From: Apostichopus californicus
Taxonomy: Eukaryota > Echinodermata > Holothuroidea > Aspidochirotida > Stichopodidae
NCBI GenBank assembly: GCA_020650975.1
Contig: JAIPMN010038012.1
Coordinates: 515 to 23,838 of the forward strand
Direction: 5' to 3'
DNA: 23,324 bases
Part shown: positions 10,348 through 22,300 of the stretch, piece after piece
How positions within the stretch are numbered: the stretch's first letter is position 1
Layout of the letters: each line of letters starts with the position of its first letter
The notes under the pieces: model-generated
The model's input: only the letters and a program-made list of their open reading frames with translations
The model's database searches: none
Told to the model about the DNA's origin: nothing
Translations under genes and position numbers: made by a program

Positions 10348-13300
10348 GTAAAATATGATAAATTATATTGGGAAGAGACACACACACATATAAAAGAGTT
10401 ACTAAGTAGTTCTGTATACATACAGTACTTGTCAATATTTGGTTTATCTAGCTAAATGTGGTTGAATGACTTCAAAGGTAATGTACATATGCGGTTAATT
10501 TAATGTTGAATGTAGGTCAATGGATATGATGTGGTTGAGGATGTATATATATAGATGACAGTGACCTCTGACATGGGAAGATTTGAGGAAATTGAGGTTA
10601 ATTGCATTGGGAAGGCAAAATGTCCAACAGAGCCAGTTTATCTGTTGAGTTGAAAATGTTGTTTGGCAGATGTATGTTGGGTAATTTACAAATCATGATT
10701 ACATAGATCTTAGTACTTTAGGCAGAGCATGGATCACCATGCCAGGCAAGATTGATGGGAACAGGAAAGAGAAAATTCCTTTAAAGGTTGTAACCAAGGC
10801 AACCAAACCACTGAGTCAGAGGGTTCAAGGTATCCTGAGAGTTCAACTGACTATGAAACAGTTAACTTATTAGTATACTGTACATGTTTCCCTGTACTGT
10901 ATATATATCTTTAATACCATTTATTTGATAGGGAAGCTCACCGAGCCACAATTATTGATCTCCATGACAACCTCCTCCCCCTTCAGCTGGGAAGGATTAA
11001 TCACCCCGAAAGATGGCAGGTTAAATGACAAAATAAATTTGCTTTGAACCTTTTGTAGTAGGTCTAGCCCTGCCCATCCCTTAGAAAAACAATATTAATA
11101 AGTTGTTCCACATGTGGGGGCAGTCAGTGTTGATTGATCTCGGCTTTAAGGTGATGGAGGAATCACGTTCAGAACCGTGTGGAGAGGATAAATAGGGATT
11201 AATTTTTAGGACACGTTATTCCTGACTTCAAGCAAGATGTCAGCTATACTTCCTGTTAAATACTTGCATGGAAGTATATTTCCACCGTTTAAGATAAAGT
11301 GTATAAGAAAGGCAAGATTTGAGAACACACCTTTTAGAGTTTGTTTATATGCTAAATTTTTATTTATATACATTTTAAATTTGATAACAGAACTATGCGA
11401 TACTTGTTTTTCTTTAGTGTTTGTGTGGTAATGTGTTTTAACTTTGCATAATTTCGATCGAATTAAGAAATGATAGTTCCAGAAGTATGAGAAAGAGAAA
11501 CTGGAGATTAGGGCTTGGGGGGGGGGAGTGGGGGTGTCGGGGTAGGGGTTACCATAGCATAGGTAAGTCTGTAAGTCACAAAGGACTGCTAAGAGGGAAA
11601 NNNNNNNNNNAGGGCTTGGGGGGGGGAGTGGGAGTGTGGGGGTAGGGGTTACCATAGCATAGGTAAGTCTGTAAGTCACAAAGGACTGCTAAGAGGGAAA
11701 AGGGTCTGAGGAATGGTACCAGATCAAGATCATAGGAGAAGGAGAAGCAAGGTTGTGAAGACGAGGGAGGGGAAGGGGAGGGGAAGGGGAAGGGGAGCGG
11801 GAAATAATTGGGAAAATTAGGGTCATGAATGATGTATGTAAAAAAGAATTGATCAGTTGCAGCTGCGCTGAAACTACTTTGGAAACAGTAAAGCTTGTGG
11901 CAGTTTTAGGAGGTCAAAAATTGCTTTCCAAAGTCAACAAAAATATAACGTTGAGGGGTTGATCTTTTATATCTGAATTGTTAAAGGTGATATTTTTTTA
12001 ATTATGGGTTTTTATTTTCAGTTCATGACCTCATCAGTCGATTTAAGCAGACAGCAGTCAGTTTTCAGGGCGTCTTGAGAGAGACAGACCGGGAGACCAA
12101 CGAGACGATATGGCGTGTGCGACCAAAGATGCCGCCGCTAAGCAAAACTATATTATCTCTCGGCAGACTGCGATCACAGACCAGAGATGGATTCTCGTTG
12201 TTCGTCGTCGGAAGACAAGTCTCATCGAGTTCGGGGACGCTGTTGACGTTCTCCTCCGGTCAGACCGTCCTTCTCAGCGTGACGTCTCTATCGCAGTCGA
12301 GACAGCTGAAGGTCAGATATACAGACACAGAGGGCGCCGTGCAGATAGCAATATTTCGTACCCCGTTTGTGAACAACGACCTGGTGAAAGTACTGTTGGT
12401 GATGGAACCGACCCGAATGTCGTTATTCACCGGCTGCGAAGACGAACAGGAAGTAACGTTAGAAGAAGAGGCAAACTTTGACCTCCCAGAGAACACGATT
12501 TTACACGTTTTACAAACGGCGAAAGCCAAAAATAAGTTCAACGTAAGTATTTAAACCTCATTCAAAATTTGATACAGTGATGATGATAAGGATAGATTTA
12601 TAATAAATGTTTGAAACGGGTCATCCATGTCATGTGAAATCAGGACATCTGAGTTTAATCTGACATTATTTTCAGGGCTGTGAGTGTTACCATGCAAAGA
12701 GTTATCTCTTCATCAATATATACATGAAAGTGAAAAGGGGGTCTTCAAAATTATAGTATTGCTCTTATTTTTTATCGTTGCCAAAAGTTTTCAACCAGTT
12801 GAAGTAAATTGTAAGTTGGAAATCATGAATAATGAGGTATTTTTAAAATTTTTTTTCGGTATGTGGGATATTTTAACTGGTTAAAAGATCAATTGTGAAT
12901 TGGTAATCATACAAGATAATGGATTGGTGTTTATCAATTTGTACAGTATTTTAAACTAGTAAAGGTAATCACGACAGTATGGAGATTGTGTTTACATTTT
13001 TATCGTTATGATATACAACAAGGCAAAGGGAATCTTCAAAGCTATTATTATTTTTTTGCATATTTTAATTGGCAACTAATTTAAATGAAGTTTGGCTGGA
13101 ATATATGTTTCTAAAGAAGGTATTTTATTCTTCATTTTTATAAATTATACTTTTTTCTCTTTTGCTTATTGTTTGGTAGGGTTGGATTCACACATTAGAA
13201 CTTCATACCTCTGTTCTTCAAGGACCTCCGTGGGACTGTGCACCAGCAGGTAAGAGGCATAGCTATACCCTGGAACAACAACTCTTTTGAGTATGGCCTG

Positions 13301-16300
13301 ATTTTCTTTGTACCTTTACCACCTTGTCCCACTCTCCACAAGATCATAGCACCCTCCATGTCCAGCTGTACTTAAACCTCCAAACTATTATAAGTGCCAA
13401 CAGTTTGGGAAATAGCCCACCCAATAAAAAAAATCTGAAAGGGTGTGAAGGGTGTGAAGGGTGTCTAATGCCGGTAATCTGACCTTGTTTCGAATGAGGT
13501 GTAACAGAAGTGTTAGACACCACCATCGATCCCCGAAAATACACACACACAGCTTGCTACCGTCGGTAATTAGACACTAGTGTACAGTCGGTACAAACAG
13601 CTGCGGTCAAGACCCACAGCCCAGTAAACAAACGATACAGCGATGGACATCTCAGGTCCAACTAATGATAACAATTAAGGTATCACGTTTCATTACTGTC
13701 TGCATTTTGTAGCGACACAAACAAAACGTCACTTGCAAGCAGCAGAAAGTTAACTTTTTCAGATGGCCGCACACGGTTCAATGACTTTATAAAGGCCCTG
13801 ATATATGCACACACTAAAAGCATCACTATATGTAACTGATAGACAATGCATAATGTTCTCCTCAACTGCCTCCTAGGGATTCTACCCTGGCTATGTCCCT
13901 GAAGTAGCTTAATTTCCTTTTTTTATGTTTCTGATAAAGTGAATGTGCCCAGATACCCAATAGTGATTTTTAAATGTACTTATGATACCATATGTGTGCA
14001 TGTTGTAGACATCTGTAGACCAAGATGATTTTATTCTTGTTTGCAAGTTTAAGAATGTTGCCGTTTTTTGGTTCAAGTTACACCCAGATGTTTCAAATAG
14101 ATAATTCTTGACCTGGCTGTGAGTCTGCCCCTGTGTCCCCACCGGGCATCCCCCCTGGACCCCCTCAGGGGCCCAAGATAGGCCCCTGAACCCCACCCGA
14201 TAAAGGCTTTGGGCCACGGACCTACCTACACACTCCTTCAGTTTTTATCCATGGTCAGTCATTTAATGCCCCTCCCACTTTTCAATCGGGATTGATCCCC
14301 CCCCCCCCGGCTGATATAGTGCCCTGTTTCTCGTTGTACAACCCAGATTTGTAAATAAGAACTGTTTGGAAATGGTTTGCTTTTCTATAAATCCCTAGTA
14401 GATCTGGACCATCCAGGGGTTGGTACTAGAATGTCATCGTAGATACTCAAAGTCCATATGCACCAATTCCAATGAATTTTATCAAATCTCTTCCACCAAA
14501 AAAAATCAAATCAACTCTGATTCGTTTCAATTGTTTGTTTTTTTCCCTTCATTTTTCAGTCGAAGAGCAAGCTGTAAATGCTGAGGGCGGAGATTTACAA
14601 AATGACGAGCCAGTCGCAAGGAATTTTCAACATTCAAGGGGTAAGTCCGATAATTTGGCTCCTCTGTTTAAGCTCTGTGGGTAGCATAGTTGTTTCATTT
14701 ATTAATTGCAATCAATGTGAAAAAATGTGGAAACATTGCTGAGGCATGAAGTCCGAGTAGAAGGTAGATAGAGGGCAGTCTCTGTATTTAATGATTAGAT
14801 ATGTACAACTTTACATAATATGTTCTGAAATTATGCTTAACTCACAAACGGAAAGTGTATTTTTGATCCACAAGGCTGGTAAGAATCAAGGACCGATGTC
14901 TTTTAGTGACTGCGCCCTGTGATGTTAGTCTATAAACTGATTCCACCTCTAAAAGTGGACACAGTGATGAGAGGAGTAAAAGGGAGAGGAATGGTTGTCT
15001 TTGTTTCAATGATTAGTTATGTACAGCTTTACATAATATGTTTGAAAATTGTGCTAAAATCACAAACAGAAGAGAGAGTACTTTTTTCCAGTTCTTCTAA
15101 ACTGTGGGGACAGGTCTTCCTAAGTTTAGTGACAGTGTCCTGTGATGTCAGTCTAACAGATTCCTCCTTATAAAAGTGGGGTGTATTTAGATGCAAACTG
15201 GGATGAGGTTGGGGGAATGGGGTGGAGGTGGGGGGGGAGAGGGGGAGGGGTATTGTGGAGAGCCACTGCATGACATTGTCATGTCTCATTTGTATAACTT
15301 AATTTCCAGATTAGCTTCATTTACATTGTTTATGTTAATTAGTGAGGTACTCAAACTGAATTATGTTACATACTGGTTGTAGCCAGTGCATACTGCTGAT
15401 AGGCTGAAGGCATAAAACTAAAACAGTATTATATATTCTGTGGCATTGCTACTCTTGCAATTTAATCTCTTTTACATAATTATTATGGTAGCATCGTCCT
15501 CTGGTGGCAGCGGTGGGAATGGTGGTGGCAGCAGTGGGAGCTCATCCAGGAGCAGCACGGTCTTCACTTCATCCCACAGAGTGTCCGGAGGATCAACTCG
15601 CGTCTCCTCGTCCAGCGCATCTCAAACCTCTGGATCCGTTTGCGAGACGGAGACCTACCTCTTAGAGAATTCTGTCCTAGAGCTAACGAGAATGTTAGAT
15701 GCTGCCAAAGAAGAGGTTTGTAAGGAGCTAAGATAAATAAGAGGGAGGGATGAAGATTAATAGGAGGTTGGAGGAGGAGGGGAGGAGGAGGACTTTGTAG
15801 GAACTTACATGTCTTTATAGGCATTGGTTAGATGCTCCCAGAAAAGAGAGGGTTGGTTAGAGTGATCTTATAAATTTAAGTCTCTCTGTCTCTCGGACTC
15901 TCTGTCAGAAATCTCATCTAGACCACCCTTTCTCTCTGTCTAGAGATATTATGTAGTAAATCAGTTTCCTTTCTCTGTGATCTTATAAATTTTAAGTAAG
16001 TCTCTCTCTCTCCGAGTCTCCTCTCTCTCAGAGATCTCATCTAGACCACCCTTTCTCTGTGATCTTATAATTTTCAAGTAAGTCCCTCTCTGACTCTCCC
16101 TCTCAGAGATTCTTATCTAGACCAGCCTTTCTCTCTGTCAATGCTTTCATGTAGTGTCATCCTTCTTTCCGTAGAACGCCGGTTTGCAGAGCCAGCTCGG
16201 GCTCCTGGAAACCTGCGAATGTAAGGTGCAAGCTTGTATCTACAATGGTAAAGTCTACGAGAACAACCAGCAATGGTATGCAGACCCGTGCACGGTCTGT

Positions 16301-19300
16301 CAATGCCAGGTAATTAAAACAAATAATTGTCATACATATTCTCAGTTTCTTAATAACTTACCGACATAATTTGCATACAAGGCCAAAAAACAATAATAAG
16401 AAATGTAGATTTCCAGTTGTTAAGATATTCACAGAAATATTAAGAACTATTTTGTAACAACTTTATTAAGAAAGTTCTCAGTTTTGGTTGACCTGATCTG
16501 TTGGGAGTGAAATATCTCCCGTGATTTCAGTAACTGGGAGTTCCTTTCGTTTTCTACATTTCCTAAAACGAAAGCAGCTAAAAAGCTTACCTTAAAGAAG
16601 TCCACATATATCAAAAAAAATTCTCCTCACAGTCGATAAATTTTTCGCTGTTTTTCTTTACGGTTTTTAGGAGGGATCTACTTTATGTTCCATGTTGAAT
16701 GTTGCAGAGTGCAATGAACCGTGTGCCTTGTCCCCCTGTTTGAATGGCGGTACCTGCTTGGGTAACCCCGGTTACCAGAACTTCACCTGTCTGTGCCCCC
16801 CGTCTTGCAGTGGCAGCCGATGCCAACACATGATCAACGTCTGCGCGATCGGGTCCGAGTACGGCGAATGCAGCGACAGGCTCCTGCGATATTATTACGA
16901 TCATTTCCTCCAGAGATGCGTGGAGTTTGTTTACTCAGGTATCATAATAATAATAATAATAAATGCAAATTTATATAGCGCCAATATCCAGAGGAAAACC
17001 AATGCTCAGTGGCGCTAGTGCTCAGGGAAGGCAGTCAAAATAGATAAGTTTTGAGTCTGTTTTTGAAAATGTTAATGTTGGGTGACGACTTGATGTGAAG
17101 TGGAAGTGAGTTCCAAAGAGTAGGAGCGGCATTAGAAAACGATTGTTGACCAAATGACTTGAGCTTCCACTTAGGTACATGGAGCAGTAGCTTATTTGAG
17201 GATCGGAGAGAGCGGGTGGTGGTCTTCCGACTGATCCTGCTACTCATGTATTCTGGTGCTAATCCATGCAGGGCTTTATATGTGAGCAGGATGATCTTGA
17301 AGTTTATCCTGTAGGAAACAGGTAACCAGTGCAGTTGCCGAAGAATAGGAGTGATGTGGTCGAACTTCTTGAGCGTGTGATGATTCTGGCTGCTGTATAG
17401 CACTTATCAAGTTTGCAAGTTTTAGATGTTCCGTTTTTAAAAAACTGCGCATGAACAACGGAATACTTTTAAGTGCAATTAATATCAACGAATCGAATAG
17501 GATTTGAATCAGTGACCTCAGAATAACAAGTACTGTGCTCTATAAACTTAGCTATGCAGTCCTGAGTGGGTTTAGATCTCTGTTTATCGCTCATTTCTTT
17601 CTTAGGGGTGATAGCGTAAAGCCACAGTACCATGCATATGGTGTAACCACCAATCACACACCAAATTCATGCCATGCAAACCAGAAAGCAATGGGGAAGA
17701 GATTTCTAAAGAAATTCTGCATTTTATGTATTTACCAAAGTAAAATTTCTCTGCCCTTTCAGATATAAAAATTTTTTTCAGTGAAATTTATGTAAAGACA
17801 TTGAATAGGATTTGAATCAGTCACCTCACAATAACAAGTACTGTGCTGTAGCAACTTAGCTATCCAGTCCACAGTGGGTTGAAATCTGTGTATAACCATA
17901 TACCCTACTGGGGGTAACAGTTAGAATTAGAAACCACTGCACCATGCATATGGTGCGACCACCAAGCACACACCAAATTAATTTCATACACACCGAGAAG
18001 CTGTGGGGAGAAAAATTACCAAGAAAATCAGCTTTTTATGTATTTGCTCTTTTCAGATCTATACAAAAACTGAAGTTTCTGTAATTAATATTGAGAACTT
18101 TATTTACCTTTAATTTAAAGGTATTGTTTTCTGTGGCTCTTCAGTTTTATCACGCCGTGTCTTATGTCAAAGGTCAAGAATGTTGAAACCAAAGATCAAC
18201 GTACTCAAAGCTTGGTAGACGTTTGTAAAAGTATTGTCTTGGCAGTTGAAAGGCCTCCACATATAATCTCCAACATGAATGAGTTGATGAAACCGAATTT
18301 CCATCGACTCGGGGAGTGAAAAATGCCTGTGAAATTTGTTGCGAAGTTTGAACAAAAAGTGACTATTAGGTGACTCTCTGGTATATAAATGGAGGCAATG
18401 CAAAATGACCTCTTAATAATTATTAGTAGTGTCCATTTGTGTTTTGTTGGTCGGTTGCGACAATTTTTGTTACAAATCTTAAATTCCTGATATTCCATGC
18501 TGAGCTGTTTTCTTCCTTTTTAACTGTTCATAGTTCTTTATAAATTTCTAAATTTTGATTATTTCTTTCCAGGATGCGGTGGTAACGGTAACAACTTTTT
18601 GTCCTATCAGGCCTGCCAAGACCAGTGCCTCGTAGGATCTTGCTGTTACAGGACCTACCAGCGTATATCAGAAGGCGACGACTTCTTGGCCTTTTCCAGT
18701 CTGACCCCTGGCCATAGATGTCAGGTAAACATTTCTTCAGTTTAGATGTAGTTTTGGGGTTTTTCATTGGTGAACGGAATCATGTATGTATTTTTGTATG
18801 TATTTTAGATCCTCCTGCAAGCAGGAACTCGCGAAGAAGCCTCATTGGCTTATCAAAGCCGCAAGCTGACCGAAGTCAGTCTCTTAGATTCATATTTAAC
18901 GTCCATGATTATGAATTGTCAATTGTCAACAACTCTGTTACTGGACGACATACGTTAATCTTGAAGTGACTCGAACTCAGGACCTTATAATTGAAAGGCA
19001 CCGGCGTTAACCACTGAGCTAACACTCCTATATCCAATCATTATTCCAATCATTAATTAACAAATGAAATGGTCATTTTGTTGAAAAATGTAAACATATA
19101 TATATAAATATATATATCGTAGATGACATCAATTGTAAACTTATTTTGATAATACAGTCAGTACAGTTGATTGGTAAAATTTTTAAAATTTGTTCGCAAT
19201 TTGTTTTAATTAAATTCTATATTTGCGTCAGGAAACATTTCCTTTTATGATCATTTTAGTCATTTGCTGTACTGTCAAAATTTTGATCAAGTTTATCTAG

Positions 19301-22300
19301 TTGATAATCGTTGGTGTGATTTTATAGGAAGCCAGAAGAGATTGTCCTTCTTGGGAGATGAACAGTGTTCCAGCACATTTAGACTTTCTCTCTGAACAAT
19401 GGAGTGTATCTCGATTTAAAAAAAATTCTGTTTCTTCAGCACTATAACCTGCTATTTTATATTATTAGGTTTCATTTGTAACTTCACCTTTCTAGATCTA
19501 GTGGCAACACAGATCGTTCCCCTGTACCCAAATTTGTATGTGATGACCACAGGTTTTCAAGCAATGACCTATGGTTTCTAATAGTTAACCCAGAGCAGTC
19601 TTCAGTTGAAACTGGTATTGTATATACTACACCCCTGATGACAGTAAAAATTACAACTAAATGTCAACAAAAAAACAAATTGTGGACAACACTCAGTTGT
19701 GTGGAGCCTGTTACAGTTTGGACATTTCAAATTATCCAGTGTATTAAATTAAATAAATATTTTGGGCAATCCATGCATTCGTAAGTAATCCATTCAGTTT
19801 CTGAGATCTCCATTATGAAATAAGTGGAATTGCTCCAAAAATTCCCTGTTTTCAAACTATAACGAGCGATGGTCATGTTTAACTTAAGGAGCACTTACGT
19901 TACCCTCCAATTCTAGTTTTGGATTAATACTTTAAGGGTTTTTTTTGGTGAGATTTTAAGGGGTTGTGACAGCCCGGTATTTGTTATTCTTCTTGACAGG
20001 AACTGTCACTCGCCGAGTGCAGGTTGCAAGGCACGATAAATCCTGCCTCTCGTCAGCGTAAGGAGGTCACGGCGTTCCACGCTGGGCTGAGCTGCGAAGA
20101 GGTAGAATGCGGCGCTTCGGAGACATGTACAGTGGACGGTATCGTCCATCAAGAGGGCGACGTACTTCAGAAGGGATGTCAGACGTGTATATGTGTTCGT
20201 GGAGGGAGAGTGGAATGCAGGTAACTATCTCTGATGGTTTAGATCAGGAGTTCCCTAACTGGGGTGCATGAACCCCCAGGGGGTGCGTGAGTCCATCCCA
20301 GGGGGTTTGTGAGACGTTTCTGAAAGTCAAAACTAGAGTACTCTTTGTTGAACTAAAATCTGTTATATCATATAATTTAGTAATGTACAAAAGTTGTACC
20401 TATCGAAAAACTCTTTTTGCGTTCCATACGCATGTGTTGCCATAGTAGTACAGTACTGTGCATGTGATAAATAACTGAATTATGAAACAGACACAGGCTG
20501 TTATGCGTATTATAGTATAATAATGACTCAGATCGTGTCTCGAAAAGGTGGGGGTTCATGGACAACTCTGACATCCACAGGGGGTTCGTGGGGGATAAAG
20601 TTAGGGAAACCCTGGTATAGATGGTTTCTTAATCGATGGATTATTCATATCAAGAAAGTTGAATCATACCTCAGGAAGAAATGGTAGTTTCAGGATCGGA
20701 TTAGTCCACATTTGTACGTACGTACGTATGTCTGTATGTATGTTCGTTTGTTACTCTGAACTCAAAGAGACTTGGAAGTTGATGGAAATTAAAGTTAAAC
20801 AATAAAAAGTTGAATTTAATAACTCTTTCCAACTACTGCAAAAGTTGACCGAAAGAAAAACTATTTTCTTAGTCCCTACCAAATGTAAACGTAAATCAAA
20901 ATAAAATCTGCTTATCCACTAAAAAGCCTGTTTAAGAGAATGTGTAAAGTAATTGGGCCTGACATTCCAATACTAGCAGGATTTCATTCAGCGTCTGAAG
21001 TAGATCCTGCTAGGATTGAAACGTCAGTCCCGCTTACTTTTACAAATAATATAAACGTTAAAGAGATCAGAACCAGGAGATGGAATAATGTGTCTTCATT
21101 TTTGTAACAACCTTACAAATTGAAGATTCACAAAGAGGTTCCCCTGACATAATTTTTCCTGTCCCGTCCAGACTCTTGACCGTAAAAAGTGCAGAGGTTT
21201 GGTATTTGTTAGCGAAGTGCAAACGGCTTGTCAAGAAACCTATTTATGATATATGCGATCAATATTTGCAGATGCACTAATGTCGCCGTCCGAAAGGAGA
21301 TCAGAGATATGACCCGGGAGGAACTGGACCGGTTTCAAGAGGCGGTGAGGATACTGAGAGGTACCGGACCCGGGAACAGCTGGGAGTCGCTACGTAATCT
21401 CTACATCACTCACGTCATGGAGGCCCACAGCAGGCCCTTGTTCCTTCTCTGGCATCGAATCTACCTCACCGAGGTGGAAAAGAAATTGCAGGTAAAAGGG
21501 AGTTTGCCGTTGGTCACCGTGACGACTGGACGTCAATAGTAGCCGGTGGAATTTCATTTATAGGGATGGTTCAAACATCGTATTTGCATTGCAGCATTCA
21601 ACGCTGCTTGTATTAAACTATTGCGTTGTTCGCTCTGTGGCAAAGACTGACCTAGTCTAGCTGACCAGAAAATGTATGGAAACATCTGCTAACATTATTA
21701 GCCATTCAATGCATAAAACAACAGAATCAGGAGTTATTATAGTTATTATGTGTTATTCAGGCCATGCGTAGTCTTAACTGACACTGTGAAAGATCATCAC
21801 CTTGGATCATCTTCACAATCCCTTATTGACTAGGCCTAAGTTAGGAAGTAATATGTTTACATCATAGCTTCATGATGCTATGAAGCTATAAGGTGGGGGA
21901 AGTTATATGTTTTCATCATAGCTTCATGATGCTATGAAGCTATAAGGTGGGGGAGAAGTTATATGTTTTCATGATGCTATGAAGCTATAAGGTGGGGGAA
22001 GTTATATGTTTTCATCATAGCTTCATGATGCTATGAAGCTATAAGGTGGGGGGAAGTAAAATGTTTTCATGATGCTATGAAGCTATAAGGTGGGGGAAGT
22101 TATATGTTTTCATCATAGCTTCATGATGCTATGAAGCTTTAAGGTGGGGGAAGTAATATGTTTTCGTCATAGCTTCATGATGCTATGAAGCTATGATGAG
22201 GTGGGGGAGTAATATGTTTTCATCATAACTTTATGAAGCTATAAGGTGGGGGATGTAATATGTTTTCATAATAGCTTCATGATGCTATGAAGCTATAAAG

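Larger units (their letters stand above)
10348..12021 (+). other. intron 1
   Basis: Non-coding. Contains the N gap with a duplicated flank (11510-11699) and a G-quadruplex-prone tract (11765-11795). A possible cryptic exon near 10988-11020 was tested and fails because it brings an immediate in-frame stop. The acceptor TTTTATTTTCAG ends at 12021. Confidence 0.7.
14641..15491 (+). other. intron 4
   Basis: Contains a diverged tandem duplication (about 14768-15180) and a G-rich tract (15210-15250). The acceptor ATTATTATGGTAG ends at 15491. Confidence 0.65.
16939..18572 (+). other. intron 7
   Basis: Mostly repeat: a truncated LINE begins within a few bases of the donor (16943-17403), followed by two tandem 308-bp repeat units with tRNA-like boxes (17495-18060). 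From 18061 to the acceptor ATTTCTTTCCAG (18572) nothing is recognised. Confidence 0.75.
20221..21271 (+). other. intron 9
   Basis: Holds a hAT-type MITE (20245-20614), a TACG/TATG microsatellite (about 20715-20745) and a 28-bp foldback (20955-21031). The rest is unremarkable. The acceptor AATATTTGCAG ends at 21271. Confidence 0.7.

Noticed and set aside
10988..11017. Possible small extra exon in intron 1 (CCCCCTTCAG|CTGGG... to ...GGCAG|GTTAAA)
   Set aside because: With the phase-1 carry from exon 1 it reads Ala-Gly-Lys-Asp then TAA, so inclusion would end the protein; the direct join of exons 1 and 2 is in frame.
11206..11679. 157-codon minus-strand open frame
   Set aside because: It runs through the N gap and the duplicated G-run block, so its length is an assembly artefact.
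12110..12541. Other-frame open frames overlapping exon 2 on both strands
   Set aside because: Shadows of the coding exon; only the main frame shows a domain and joins neighbours in phase.
18963..19033. Functional tRNA gene on the minus strand
   Set aside because: Box A and box B are good, but the acceptor, anticodon and T stems do not pair properly and a SINE body and tail follow.
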